Assembly: GCA_025526915.1 (NCBI GenBank)
Contig: JAHLKH010000031.1
Span: 1 to 64,000, forward strand
Origin: Entophlyctis helioformis
Lineage: Eukaryota; Chytridiomycota; Chytridiomycetes; Chytridiales; Chytriomycetaceae
DNA: 64,000 nucleotides
Reading direction: 5' to 3'
Under the pieces are notes generated by a model that was given only the letters and a program-made list of their open reading frames with translations, did no database searches and was not told the DNA's origin. Of this stretch, positions 11,401 to 22,441 are shown piece after piece. Position 1 is the stretch's first letter. Every line of letters begins with the position of its first letter. The position numbers and the translations under genes are program-made.

Positions 11401-14173
11401 GAGCTCAGCCTGGAACTGCTCAAAGGTCTCGGGGCGGTCCGAGCCGCCGCGGCGGTTGGCATCGTCATTGTCGACGGTCGCCTCGATGAGCAGATCGCCA
11501 CCCACGTACTTGTCCTTGTACTTGGGGTCGCGCGGCTCGAGACGCAGCCATTGGGTGATGTAGCCCTCGCGTGCGCTGCGTGTGATGATCTCGTTGATGT
11601 TGATGCGGGCGAGACCAAGGAACTGGTCCTTGGAGCGGTCCCAGACCTCAATCTGGATCTTGTCGGTGAGGTTCTTGACGTCCATGTTGAGATGCTGGTT
11701 CCAGACGGGATCGAGCGAGCCCGGGACCGTCTCGGTCTGGAACACTTCGACGGGGGCGTTCTTGTCCTTTTTGCGGTCGGGCCGGTCCAGATCGCCAAAC
11801 TCGATGGAGCAGTATGCGTCGCGCAATCTGCCCTCCTTGGCGACCAGGCCGCGAGCCTCGACAATCTTGAAAAACAGCTTGACAGCCGGCGCGGCGGCCT
11901 GGTTGCGGTCTGGGCGTTTGAGGAAGCGCAGCTTGAGCAGACGCTCGAGCACCCGCTGGAACGACAGGCCGTCCATGTTCTGGCGCCAGGACGGGTACGC
12001 CTCGATTTCAAGAAAGTCCTCAGGGACCGGCGTGATGGTGGTGTCGGCGCGCAGCGTGGTGATGACGGCTCGGATGTAGTCGGCAACGAGCACGGCCTCG
12101 TTGACAGGGCCGCGGGCCAGCAGCGCAAAATCGCGCGACTCTGAGCCGCGGCGCTCTCTATCGGCCATGATGCGCTTCTCACGCTCTGCCGCCACGCGCT
12201 CGGCCTCCATGCGGTCTGCGCGGCGCTGCTCGACACGGAGCCGCTCCAGATCTTGCCGCTGCAGCTCCATTTCCTTGCGCTCCTTTTCGTTCATGACAGC
12301 CTCTTCAGACGACTCGCCACGGGGAGGCGTTCTGACGCCTGTGCCGTCGTCCAGCCCACGACGCGGACGGGGCGGCGTGGTTGCCGCCTCGCGGTCACCG
12401 GCAACAGCACCGGCACGCGGCGTGCGGGTGGCAGCCGGGTCTCCGCGCGTGGGAGTGGGCGAGCGCACATCGCGCTCCGTGGCGCGCTCAGTGCGGACAC
12501 GCGTGGATCCAGCAGCGGCAATGCGAGCAGCGCGGTCACGGCCCGCGTTGGGCGATGCAGGCCGCTCAATGGCAGGCTGGCCGTCCAGATCGGCAGTGGC
12601 CGCCACACGGCGGCTGACGGAAGCGGCAGCCGACGCCGATCCGCTGGCATTCGGGTCGCGTGCAGGTGGGTTGAGGGATGTGCGGGTGTGGATGTCGTCG
12701 AGGTCCTTGAGCATGTCGTCAAAGGACCCGGCGTTGGGAGTGGCTGCGCGGCTGTTGGAGTTTTTGCGGGGAGCAGTGTATCCAGGAGCGCCGCGCTCCA
12801 TGTCCCGTCGGTCGTAGGAGCGATCGCCAGGACCACCGCGCGGCTCCGAAGACGAGCCAACAGGCGTCGTATAGCCGGCACCGGACGCAGCAGTGCGTGC
12901 AGGCGGCGGCGGCGATCGGCGCGTGATGTTTTCGGATGTGGGCATGCTCGGTGGCGCATACTCTCTGTCTTCGCGAATGCTGCCCGAGCGAGCCGCGTAG
13001 CCGTCGGCACGACGCTCGGCGCCGACACGGTCGGTGGAGCGGTCCCTGTCTGCAGACGGGCGGCGCGTGCTGCCGCGCGAGATGGAGGCGATGCCCGACC
13101 CGGCGCTGGCACCGGACGACAGGCTGGACGACGATCCCGACGGCGGCAGGCCCTGCGCCTGCTGCTGCAGCAAGTCGCGGCGGCTCCTGGCGGTCTCGGG
13201 TGTCTGGCGGCCCGAGGCAGGGCCAGCAGAGCCCGGTGCGGATCCGCCGCCCATGCCACCGCCGGCCGCGCCAGCCAGACGCACGTCGTCGCGGCTGCGG
13301 CCGGCGCCGCTGCCCATGGACGCCAGCGACGTGGCGGACGACGACGCCTGCATGGGCACGCCGCCCGCACCGGCATCGACGCGCTCGAACATGCCCGTGT
13401 CCGGGTTGCGGATGTAGCCTGAGCGGGACGTGGTGCCGTTGATCCTGTCGGTGTGTGCACGGCGGCGGTCAGTGCCATTGCGGGCCAGCGCCATTGCAGG
13501 CGTGGCGGGCGTGGCGGGCGTGGCGGGGCCAGCGGCGCCGCATCGATTCTTCCACGGGCCCAGAGCCAGCGAGCCAGAGCCAAGACCACAGAGCCAGAGC
13601 CAGAGCCACTTACCCAGACGACGGGCCCGCAGCCAGCAGCACGCCGGGCGGCAGTCCGCTGCCCGCACCCGCACCTGCACCGACACTCGCACCGGCACCT
13701 GCACTGGCAGCGTCGCCTCGCCGGGTGCGGCTCTTGGATCGTTCAAGGCCCGGGTCGCCGCCACCAGCCCGCTCGCGGTCGAAGCGCTCGGCCCGCTCGG
13801 ACGGCGGCCCCACAGACCCGCTCGACCCAGACCGCCCCATCCGGCCCGCTGTGCCGCCTGCTACCCCTCCCATGCCTCCCATGCCTCCCCCGGATACCCC
13901 TCCGCCCGCGCCTGCGCCTGCTCCTCCTGCCAGCCCGGGCCTGGACACGGTCACTCGCCCGCTGGCTGCCACGTTGCCACTGCTGCCCCCGCTGCTGCTG
14001 CTGCTGCCGCCGCCGCCGCTCGGGTCAAAGAAGCCGTCGGCATTGCGCTGCAGGATACGCGGGCCGCTGCTGCCGCTGTTGCTGCTGCTGTTGTAGTTGC
14101 TGCTGTTGTAGTTGCTGTTGCCGCGCGGGTCCGACGGCCCACTGCCCGGCCCTGGTCCGTATCGCCCCGACAT
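8429..14173 (-). CDS. Munc13/UNC-13-like C2 and MHD domain protein
   Basis: Five exons: 14173-13614, 13444-10733, 10634-9594, 9529-9184, 9109-8429. They total 5340 nt, giving 1779 residues with every junction in phase. Residues 1 to about 620 are low complexity (Gly/Ser/Arg/Pro) with short motifs such as YIRNPDTGMFERV. A first C2 domain lies at about 700-860 (LFFKIVEARGL, DAYCSIEFGD, WDRSKDQFLG), followed by a long helical MUN-like region. An MHD1-like segment is at about 1205-1320 (DVFSAVYSELEFITDLGWS). A second C2 domain at about 1355-1545 is split by an insertion (GLSNPYLVIRVPDGT, VNPTWDETFQIILP). A C-terminal MHD2-like helical region follows. The family primes SNARE-dependent exocytosis; the S. 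pombe relative Ync13 acts at the plasma membrane during cytokinesis. A role in polarised secretion or zoospore and cell-wall formation is inference. Confidence 0.87.
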
Positions 14174-14408
14174 GCGCTGTTGGTGGCGGACGGAATTGCC
14201 GGCAGCGTCCTTTGGCCATTCGCTGCCCTGTCACGTGTGGCCACGTGTGGCTCACGTGTGCCTCTCATGATCCCTGCTGTCAGCAACATTCAAACAAACC
14301 ATTGCAACCAACACAGGCACGAACGATGTCGCAGATACAGAGGTTCATTTGCAAAACAATAAATGTGCACAGCAAGCGTCTCTTGTCTTGGTTCTCTACA
14401 GCCACGGC

Positions 14409-16868
14409 TCAGCGGGAAACCTGCATCTGGCCCAGCGGAGTGTCGTCGTCGCTCTGTCCGGCCGCCGTCACGTCGCGTCGCCCATACGCAGAGCCCCGTC
14501 CAGCCGCGCTCTTCTTGGACGCGGCCGACTTGGCGCTCGCGTTCGACTTGCTGCGTCGCTGCTGGCTGCCGGCTGCGGCGTCCGCCTTGGTCGCGGCTGC
14601 TGCGTGCACCGCGCGCTGGCTGGCAGAGCTGGCGCTCCGTCCCACGCCAGACAAAGACAGCGGCGACAGAACGCCAGCGGATTCGTGCGACTTGCGGCTG
14701 GCGCGGCTCTTGGACCGCATGAGCAGCGGCGCAGACAGCATCGACGCTCCCGATCCGGTCGCTGCCATGGCAACGGCTCCGAGCGGCTTGTCGTCCTCCG
14801 AGTCGGAAATCGACGCCGATCTGTTGCCCTGCGTGCCGCTGGGGTGGACGCTGCGCGTCTGGCTGCGGCTGCGGCTTCCACTGCGACGAGAGTTGCTTGG
14901 GCTGCGGCGTCTGCTGTTGCTGTTGCTGCTGCTGTTGATCATCATGGCCGCCTCGGCGCTGGCGGCGACTGCACCTGCTTGTAAAGACAACGGTCGCGTC
15001 GGCGCAGAGCCGCTGCGGATAAGCGACATGTGGCGCGTGCGGGCCTCAGCACTCTTGCCGCTCTCGCCGAGTGCCGTGTACTCTTGCGACGTTGAGCTGC
15101 CCTTTTGGCGCCGTCCAGTCGACACTGACCGCTTGATCCGTGCACCAGAGCTGTGCGCTGTGCTGTGGGTCGCATCACCGTACGACTGCGGCTGCTGGAG
15201 AAGCATCTGCGTCTGAAGCTGAGATGCGTCATAGTCGGAAAACTGCGGCGTCGCGCTGTTGGTCTTGGACGCCGACACCAGAGGAGAGGTCACCGCGGCG
15301 GGCTGCTGCAGGAACATGGACGTCGTGGACATGCGCGGAGAAGACGCGGCATGGGCAAAGACCGTCGGCGAGAGGAGCGGCGATGCCGACGACGGCGACG
15401 GCGACGCTGGCGACAGAAGCGACGCCATCGGCGACGATGCAATCAGCGGCTGCGGGATGCCGTTCACGCTGGACATGCGCTTGAGCGACGCCATGCGGTG
15501 CAGCTGGACAGTCGACAGCCTGGGCGACGGCGATCCAACCGCCGCATTGGCGTTGGCGTTGGCGTTGGCGACCGCGGCAGCCACGGCCTCCTTGGACGAC
15601 ATCTCCAGGAACCGCTCCTTGGCCGTCTCGGACAGGTTCTCGTTCTTGAGCACCGACGCCGCGAGCACATCGCCGAGCGACTCCTCCTCGACGTGGATGA
15701 CCGACGACATGGGTGCGCGGGCCACAAACGACGGCCCCATGCCCGACCCCAGATCGCCAAACCCGCCCAGACCAAGATCGCCCGTGCCGCTGGCCTTGAC
15801 GGCCGTCAGGATGTCGTGCTCGCCGCCGTTGAACGACAGCTCAGACGACGTGTCCTCGTCCAGATCGTCGTGGTCGTTGATGTTGATGACGGCATTGCCT
15901 GTGTTGGCCATGCCAGCGTTGTCGTCGTTGTCGTTGGCAGGGGCAAAGTCCAAGACGCTGCTGTCGGTGGACGATGACGAGCTGTAGGTGCTGTTGGACA
16001 CGGCGCTGCCGCTCGTGGCGCTCGTGATGGTGCGGGCCAGAGTGACGTGCACCATCGACGCTGCCGTGATGGGCTCGCTGGCCATGGTGCTGGCGTTGGT
16101 GTTGGTGCTGTTGTTGGGGATGGACGGGTCCTGCACAGCAGCTGCGCGGACAGCCGACAGGCCAGAGTGGCCGTGCAGGGATTGGTGCGCGGACCGCCCG
16201 CTTGGCTGGCGACGCATCGATGCAGAAGCCGCTGCTGCGGTTTCGGCGAGCACGCCCGTTGCCATGGACGACGGACGGCCCTTGACGGAGAGCGACTGCG
16301 ACTTGGAGCGGGCCAGGGACGACGGCGACACGGACATGGAGGCGGAGCGGGACAGGCGGGCGGCCGAGGCTGCTGCTGTTGCTGTGGCAGCCGTGTTGGA
16401 CGAGCGCTGGGCCTGGCCCGCGAGCAGCGAGCCGGAGCGGAACAGCGATCCCACACCGCCGGCACCGGCAGCATTGCCGCTGTCCACGACGACGAGCGAC
16501 AGCCGCTTCTTGGGGTTGCTGGGGTTGCTGTTGACGGCGGTTGCGGATGACGATGCTCTCGACAGGCCAGCCGCCGCCTGCTTCTGCTGCTGCTGCTTCT
16601 CCTGCTGCTGCTGCTGCTGCTGTTGGTAGTGTGCACCAAGCAGGCCGGTCTCGAGGATGATGGCCTGTGCACCACCGTCGTCGGGCCCAGGGCCGGGCAG
16701 CGGCGACGACGGCGAGGGCGACGAGGCGGACACGTTGCGGCGGTCCTGGATGTGGCGCTGGATCCACAGGAAGGCGAAGCCAGCGGTCATGGCGGCGAGC
16801 ACCAGGCCGAGCACGGCCACGAGCCAGAGGGGCATGCCGAGGGCAGGCACGGGCGCAGAGAGGTCCAT
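14409..16868 (-). CDS. Signal-anchored low-complexity membrane protein
   Basis: Single exon of 819 codons from ATG at 16868. One hydrophobic helix at residues about 12-36 (MPLWLVAVLGLVLAAMTAGF) is followed by a basic stretch (QRHIQDRRN), predicting a type I or III signal anchor with a cytoplasmic tail of about 780 residues. The tail has a Gln run at about residues 81-98 and long Ser/Ala/Asn-rich, probably disordered segments with many RxxS sites. Acidic stretches near 310-350 and a Lys/Ser/Arg-rich end complete it. I recognise no catalytic domain. Wsc-type or axial budding-like sensors have similar tails, but no extracellular domain is present here. It is divergently arranged with the pseudokinase gene, 161 bp between start codons. 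Confidence 0.7.
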   Translation of the reverse strand: MDLSAPVPALGMPLWLVAVLGLVLAAMTAGFAFLWIQRHIQDRRNVSASSPSPSSPLPGPGPDDGGAQAIILETGLLGAHYQQQQQQQQEKQQQQKQAAAGLSRASSSATAVNSNPSNPKKRLSLVVVDSGNAAGAGGVGSLFRSGSLLAGQAQRSSNTAATATAAASAARLSRSASMSVSPSSLARSKSQSLSVKGRPSSMATGVLAETAAAASASMRRQPSGRSAHQSLHGHSGLSAVRAAAVQDPSIPNNSTNTNASTMASEPITAASMVHVTLARTITSATSGSAVSNSTYSSSSSTDSSVLDFAPANDNDDNAGMANTGNAVININDHDDLDEDTSSELSFNGGEHDILTAVKASGTGDLGLGGFGDLGSGMGPSFVARAPMSSVIHVEEESLGDVLAASVLKNENLSETAKERFLEMSSKEAVAAAVANANANANAAVGSPSPRLSTVQLHRMASLKRMSSVNGIPQPLIASSPMASLLSPASPSPSSASPLLSPTVFAHAASSPRMSTTSMFLQQPAAVTSPLVSASKTNSATPQFSDYDASQLQTQMLLQQPQSYGDATHSTAHSSGARIKRSVSTGRRQKGSSTSQEYTALGESGKSAEARTRHMSLIRSGSAPTRPLSLQAGAVAASAEAAMMINSSSNSNSRRRSPSNSRRSGSRSRSQTRSVHPSGTQGNRSASISDSEDDKPLGAVAMAATGSGASMLSAPLLMRSKSRASRKSHESAGVLSPLSLSGVGRSASSASQRAVHAAAATKADAAAGSQQRRSKSNASAKSAASKKSAAGRGSAYGRRDVTAAGQSDDDTPLGQMQVSR

Positions 16869-17029
16869 GCCGGTCTATGTCTTGTCTTGGGTGTCTTTGG
16901 GGGGAGAAGGGCGGGCGGCGTGAGTGTGGAGAGAGTGTTGGGCAGCAACCAATCTGAAACACGCAAAGATGCAAATCTGCCTGGTGCCACTGGCACTTGG
17001 ACCGTGACTCACCAAACACGAGTCCGGCC

Positions 17030-19346
17030 ATGAGCGAGGCCACTCGCAGAACAACAACCACGAGAAGTGCCACAACCAGCTCGGACAGCTCGGACAGCGG
17101 CGGCCGTCGCCGTGCACGGGTGCGTGGCTGCATCTGGCTTGGACTGGCTTGGACTGGCAGTATCTGGCATCCGGCATCTGGCATCTGGCTGCATCTGACG
17201 CGCTGCTTCTGACCATCTTGCCCTGCGCTTGCTCCGACAGGCGGCCCGCTCGGATCTGCCCGAGTTTGTCGAGCATCTGGGCCACGGGTGCGTTGCCCAC
17301 GCCTGCCCACGCCTGCCCCTACTGGCCCATCGTCTGCCCCGACTGGCCCACTGACCCGTGTCGCCCACCCTTGCTCGCAGCTCGCTCGGCCCCGTGTTCA
17401 CCGCCCGCCTGCCGCTCGCAGCTCCGCTCGGCCACCTGCCATCGCCCGCTGCACTGGCGGCCCAGTCGTCTTCTGCGGCCGCCCCGCTCGTCGCCGTCCG
17501 CCAGATCCCCGTCGCCGGCCCGCTCCATCGTGCTGCCGTAGAGGCCGAGATCCGTGCGCTGCGCGAGTACAAGCACCGCAACCTGCTGTCCTACTCCGCG
17601 TGCCTGCCAGACTCGCCCACGTCCATCCTGCTCGTGTCCGATTTCTGCCCGGCCGGATCCGTCGCAGACTGTCTGCGCCTGATGCCGTCCGCCATCCCGC
17701 CCTTTGAAGAGTCGGCCGTCTGCCTGATTCTGGCCGCAACCCTCGATGCGCTGGCCTACCTGCACGATCGCAACATTGTCCACGGCAACGTCAAGGCATC
17801 CAACATCTTTCTGTGCCAGTCGGGCATCGTCAAGCTCGGCGACATGTCCCTGTTCTCGGCCATCCAGCCAGCCGCCGTAGCCGCCCCTCCGGCCTCATCC
17901 AGATCACAATCACATGCCCGTCCAGGAAACCCCGTGCCGTCATCAACATCATCATCATCAGCAGCAGCAGTGTTATCGCGCCATGCAGACGCGCACCATC
18001 GCAGCATCAGCCATCGCACACAGGCTCAGCCATCCCCATTGCCAGCAGCGGTTGCTGCTACGGGCATCGAGGCAGTTGCAGCCAATATGGGCGGATCGCC
18101 TTACTGGCTCAGTCCAGAGATCATCTCTGGCCTCGGCCGCACGCCAAAGTCGGATATCTGGAGTCTGGGCATCACCGCCATCGAGATCACAGATGGCGCT
18201 CCGCCGCACGCAGACATCCACCCCGTGCACGCCATGTTCAAGATCCCCTACCGATCGTCTCCCACGGTGCGCGATCCTGCCAGTGTCTCGTCCGCGTTCA
18301 ATCACTGGATAGCAAGGTGCCTGATCAAAGACCCCGAGATGCGGCCGTCTGCCCGCTCGCTACTGTCCCAGCATCCATTCATTCTGCGCGCCAGACTCAT
18401 GAACCCGAAACGGTCGTCACTCGAACAGACCGTGGATGCGATTCTCGCTCAACGTCGTCTGTTGTCTGCCAACCCCTCTCCGCATCCTTTGCGCATCGAT
18501 CCAGCACCAGAACCTATTCAGATGCAGCCTCAGCCTTGGCGCGACAGCATCACGACTTCCAGCACCTCATCTTTGCGATCGGATGCACCGACGAGTCGCA
18601 AACCTCATCACACGCACCAGCCCCTTCAGCAACACGAGTACGCACAGTCAGATCGGCGGCAGTCCGCGTCTGCAAGCCAGCTTCAACCCACGATCACGTC
18701 GTCCGCCCAACCACTTTCAAGCACGTCCCGGAAAACTCGAATGCCGCGGGAAGCGCCTCCGTCGCCACTACACTCGGAAAACAGCCTCATGCATGCCAAC
18801 AAGCCCGAAGATACTCACCACGCAGAACGGGACATGCTCGACTTTACAACACCTCTCTTGTCGCCATTGCAGATACAGGCGCCGCCTCTGCATGCCGACC
18901 TCATATCGCCGGCCGCTGAGCACGATCCACAACCGCGAAACAGCATGTCGGCATCCGTCCCCGCAACCATGCCCTCGCGCGTATCAACCGCAACAACCGC
19001 ATTACCGCGGCACTCATCGGCACTTGGAATGCCTGCTCATCGGCATGGAAACAGCGACGACGCTGTTCTCGAGACTCTGGCGATGCTCAACTTGTCGTTC
19101 CCGCCAATGTCCGTGTCGTCGGCCGCGGCGTCGCGTGGACCTGCTGCTTCAACCCCTGTGCCTGCCGACACAGCCACAGGTACTGCGCGGCGTCGGCAAA
19201 GAGGGGCCGGCCACGAATCACCGCCGCTTATTGCAGAAGATGCAAACGAAGTGGCGGGCAGGCTGAAAAGGCGGCTGGTGCTCACGCATGCTGTGTATAC
19301 ATGCCTCATTCTGTCGCTTCTCTGTCTGCTTGTCTTGTGGAAGTAA
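17030..19346 (+). CDS. STE20-type pseudokinase with C-terminal membrane anchor
   Basis: Three exons, 17030-17119, 17241-17287 and 17381-19346, total 2103 nt, giving 700 residues. The two introns begin GTGCGT. The fold is a kinase of the STE20/germinal-centre type: glycine loop HGSLGPVFTAR, hinge LVSDFCPAGSV, GSPYWLSPEII, SDIWSLGITAIEITDG, and a DPEMRPSA end. Catalytic residues are changed. The VAIK lysine is Arg (VAVRQ, about residue 83). HRD is HGN (VHGNVKASN, about 179), losing the base Asp. DFG is DMS (about 199) and APE is SPE. An insert of about 70 residues sits in the activation loop. A Ser-rich linker leads to a terminal hydrophobic helix (AVYTCLILSLLCLLVLWK), so the protein is probably tail-anchored in the ER or another membrane. 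A scaffold or allosteric role is inferred. The 3' end is duplicated near 48.1 kb. Confidence 0.85.
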
Positions 19347-19815
19347 AGCGTTTATGGTAGATTGCCATTGCGAGCCAGCACAGCGGCAGTCCAATCAAGC
19401 AGATGCAGATGCAGACGCGGCGCAATCGATCACTGCCGGATCTCCAGAGCTGCATCAACGCCGCCAGTGTGGCTTTGCAATGGACTCGTAGAGCAGACTC
19501 GTTTAACACGCAGACACACAAGCTGCTGTCCAGTGAACGTCCACAGGCTGAACAGAGTGTGTGGCTTCATTGTGGCTGTGTATGCGTCGTGATTGGCTCG
19601 TGACCAAGTGTGTGTGTGCATACAGAAAAAAGAAATGGCTATACCGACAACGGCCAGGGTCAGAGAGGGCTTTGGACACAAGACTGCTCAATCCAGCGAT
19701 TGGGTGACGTGTGGTTGAGCGACTGCGAGGGGTCTTTCTATGTTGGGGATCTGTGACAGTGCGACTGTGATGGATGTTTCTATGTTGGGGATCTGTGATT
19801 CTGCGGATGCGTCCT
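19347..19815. other. Convergent intergenic spacer, part of inverted duplication
   Basis: No gene seen. This spacer lies between the pseudokinase stop and the stop of membrane gene copy 1. Much of it reappears in reverse complement at about 47690-48130, including the block containing GGCGTTGATGCAGCTCT-like sequence and a TGGGGATCTGTGA motif repeated twice at about 19743-19800. Confidence 0.6.
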
Positions 19816-21641
19816 CTAGCGACCTTCTGAGGCATCGAGCATCTTGCTGGAGATGGAGTTGTCCTTGACGGCTGACTTGGATGACGCATCGCCAGGCTTG
19901 ACGGCGGTAGAGCTGCGAGGCTGGCTTCCTGGACGCTTGATCTTCAGGCCCTTAAGGTTCATGGTAATAGTCCACACGACCACGCTGTTGAGGATGACGA
20001 GGTGGCCTGCAATGCATGTCAGGGATTGAGCCTATTGTGGCGGATGTGTCGGCGTTGTTGCGGTTGTCAAGTAGGATGGATGGATGGACGGATGATCAGC
20101 ACACAAGCATACGACAATCAAGCCACGCTCGGTCCCGCACGAGACTCACCTTTCGCCAACCCGCCGATGGCGCAGGCCGGATGACCGCATCATTGAGCGA
20201 CGACAGCCCAAAGACGATGAACGAGATCACCACATACAACGTCAAAAACACCGTGAGCGAGAACACAGTCGACTGGATGACCGCCGACTTGGGAAGCTTT
20301 CCCTTGATGCTTGCTCTGTAACCGTTGATTGCTCGCTGGAACACGCTCTCGCGATTGGCAGACTGGTCCGTCGTGGTTTCCTGGTTCTCCGTTGCAGTGC
20401 CGGTGGTTGAAGATGATTCCTTGCTCCCCGCACCGGTCGAGCTGTGCGGCTGACTTCCGAGTCGGTTTGCGAGCTTGCTGAAGTTCCAGTGGAGCGTGAA
20501 CACGACAAACCCGCAGATGATAGCGCCAATGATATTGGCCACAAGGACTGGGTGTGTGGTGCATGAGATGGCATGAGATGAGATAGAATGAAAAAAGACG
20601 GATCAGTATCCATGCACAGCCACAGCGATCAAGTGCTGTTGGATGAGCTTGGCTGTCGCAATCGACACTCACGGTACGGGTTGAATGTCGTGCGGTACCA
20701 TCTGGCAAGGCACATCGGCGGACAGGAGCGTGCGGATGGTTAATACGACAGCCGATACAGGACACGCGAGGAAGATGGCACTCACTTGGCGGCCCAGTTG
20801 TTCTCGGATGGCGTCATGAAGAGCGTGTAGTAGAATGCACGTGGCAGGAACATGCCAAAGTAGATGCCGTTCATCACAACAGCAAACGCCGTCGGAACCC
20901 ACGCCACACAAACTGGGCAGCACACAAACGACGATCGTAGCGTGTCAGTGGCCGCGGGTACGCCAAGTGGACATCAAGTGTCACGCACGGCACAGCATGG
21001 CACAGCATGGCACAGCATGGCACAGGCAGCATCCATACCGTGAGGTTCTTCATCATCCACAGCAGGAAGAACTGTTCGAAACATGTTGAATGCCAAGCAA
21101 GGATTGCCGCGCCATGGCACGCAATTCGGGGCATATGGTCAACACGTCATTTGCCAAGAAAGCATCGCGAAGGTTATGAAATCCAACGCGACAAGACGCG
21201 TGTCCCAGTGGCAGAACATGTCACGCAAGAGTGGGACGACAGACGCGAGATTCCAAGCACACGAGTCAGTATGAGTGGCGGTAGGCCTTCTACGTAGCCA
21301 TATGGACATATGGCCGTAACCACAGAGTAGATGTGACACGTTACCATAATCCACACGTTCAGGATGTACATCTCCACACAGTACAGCCACAGGCGTAGCA
21401 GCAATATCGGCAGGCTGGTGTAAAGGAAGGTCGCCGTCATCGTCACGACGTTTCTGGCACCGGCACACGAGAGGAGCGCCAGCAGCGTAGCAGGAAGCAT
21501 CTTGCGCGTCCTGACAAAGGCAACGGCTGCATGGTACCAGGCATAGCAGACGAGCGGGAAAGAGACAAGGCCGATAATCGCGGCGACAAAGTCCTCCGGC
21601 TGCTCAAAGCGCGGAGGGTCAAAAGGGATGGTGACGGGCAT
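19816..21641 (-). CDS. Multi-pass membrane protein, copy 1 (one-base frame break)
   Basis: Six exons: 21641-21345, 21071-21039, 20912-20786, 20701-20673, 20547-20150, 20031-19816. The model mirrors copy 2 (45864-47673) exon for exon, including a 33-nt microexon (FFLLWMMKNLT). The protein would have about 366 residues and six or seven hydrophobic spans (MPVTIPFDPPRFEQPEDF start, TFLYTSLPILLLRLWLYCV, IIGAIICGFVVFTLHW). Exon 3 is 127 nt here against 128 nt in copy 2. One C is missing at about 20904-20908 (TGGCGTGG versus TGGCCGTGG), which breaks the frame. Either this copy is a young pseudogene or the base is a consensus error. Function unknown. Confidence 0.72.
20993..21027. repeat. Short tandem repeat in intron
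   Basis: Three to four copies of a 10-base GGCACAGCAT-like unit inside the intron between exons 2 and 3 of membrane gene copy 1. A diverged form is present in the matching intron of copy 2 near 46470-46505. Confidence 0.7.
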
Positions 21642-21825
21642 AATTGAAAGAGTATGTTTTCTTTGGCAACTGTGGCGCTATGGACATCGCATTAGAAAAT
21701 CTTTTTCGACTGCGGCGGTCGAATGGCACTTTGCGGCCATCCAGTCACGTGTCTCTTCACGTGACACGGATTCCATCCGATGACTTTCGCATTAATGTTT
21801 TGAACCAGGGATCTCAACACAACAG

Positions 21826-22380
21826 ATGGACGCTGCCATGGACCCTTCACAACAACAGGAAGCACCTGCCGGAGAGCAATCACAACCACAAGCTGCACAC
21901 AACCAGAAGCCTACGCAGCAGGATCTGGTGCCTACCGACCCCGAAAAGGTGCGGTTCCTGCTGGAGCTCGAGTTTGTGCAGTGTCTCGCCAACCCGGCGT
22001 ATCTGCAGTTCCTCGCCCAGCAGCGGTACTTTGACGACAAGGCGTTTGTCAACTACCTCCAGTACCTCACCTACTGGCAGCAGCCGCAGTATGCAAAGTA
22101 CATCCAGTTCCCCTACTCGCTCGCCATCCTGGACTTGCTGCAGCACGAGCCGTTCCGCCGCGCCTGTGCGAGTGCGGACACGGCCGCCTTTCTCCACAAG
22201 AAGCAGTTCTTTCACTGGGAAGCATATCGCACATCGTCATGGACGCCGCCAAAGGATGCTGCAGACCTGCGATCGCTTGCAACAGCCGCAGCGGCTCCCT
22301 TGTCTTCGTCTGCGTCTGCATCTGCTGCCTCCACTGCCGCTGCTCCTGGCATTGCCATGGACGTCGATGGACATACATGA
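21826..22380 (+). CDS. MED31: Mediator complex subunit 31 (Soh1)
   Basis: Single exon of 184 codons. The core from about residue 40 to 140 is typical of MED31: RFLLELEFVQCLANPAYL, LAQQRYFDDKAFVNYLQYL, YWQQPQYAKYIQFPYSLAI, LDLLQHEPFRRA. The N-terminus is Gln-rich and the C-terminus Ala/Ser-rich. MED31 is a conserved Mediator subunit linking activators to RNA polymerase II in the nucleus. A second in-frame ATG at 21838 could also serve as the start. The gene is divergent from membrane gene copy 1 (184 bp between ATGs). AATAAA lies 18 bases after the stop, and the dynein ATG follows only 62 bases after the stop. Confidence 0.95.
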   Translation: MDAAMDPSQQQEAPAGEQSQPQAAHNQKPTQQDLVPTDPEKVRFLLELEFVQCLANPAYLQFLAQQRYFDDKAFVNYLQYLTYWQQPQYAKYIQFPYSLAILDLLQHEPFRRACASADTAAFLHKKQFFHWEAYRTSSWTPPKDAADLRSLATAAAAPLSSSASASAASTAAAPGIAMDVDGHT

Positions 22381-22397
22381 CGAGATTATCGAGGCAC

Positions 22398-22403
22398 AAT
22401 AAA
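22398..22403 (+). terminator. Polyadenylation signal of MED31
   Basis: AATAAA 18 bases after the MED31 stop and 39 bases before the dynein heavy chain start codon, leaving almost no intergenic space. Confidence 0.6.
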
Positions 22404-22441
22404 ACAGGTTTCCCAATAAGTCGTTTGTCGCACAACGGAGC

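Larger units (their letters stand above)
19300..21641. repeat. Inverted segmental duplication, arm 1
   Basis: Plus-strand sequence here corresponds to the reverse complement of 45864-48172. The match covers the membrane gene (same intron positions, phases and exon sizes), its downstream spacer and the last codons of the pseudokinase gene. Homology fades at the start codon on one side and within the pseudokinase C-terminus on the other. Identity is uneven: exons and some intron blocks are close, other intron parts have diverged. Confidence 0.85.

Noticed and set aside
10681..12144. Long plus-strand open frame of 487 codons
   Set aside because: It is antisense to the C2/MUN exon of the Munc13-like gene; GC-ending codons keep the opposite strand open, and the translation has no recognisable domain.
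13453..15216. Plus-strand open frame of 587 codons
   Set aside because: Runs antisense across two genes and their spacer; Cys/Arg/Pro-rich translation typical of shadow frames.
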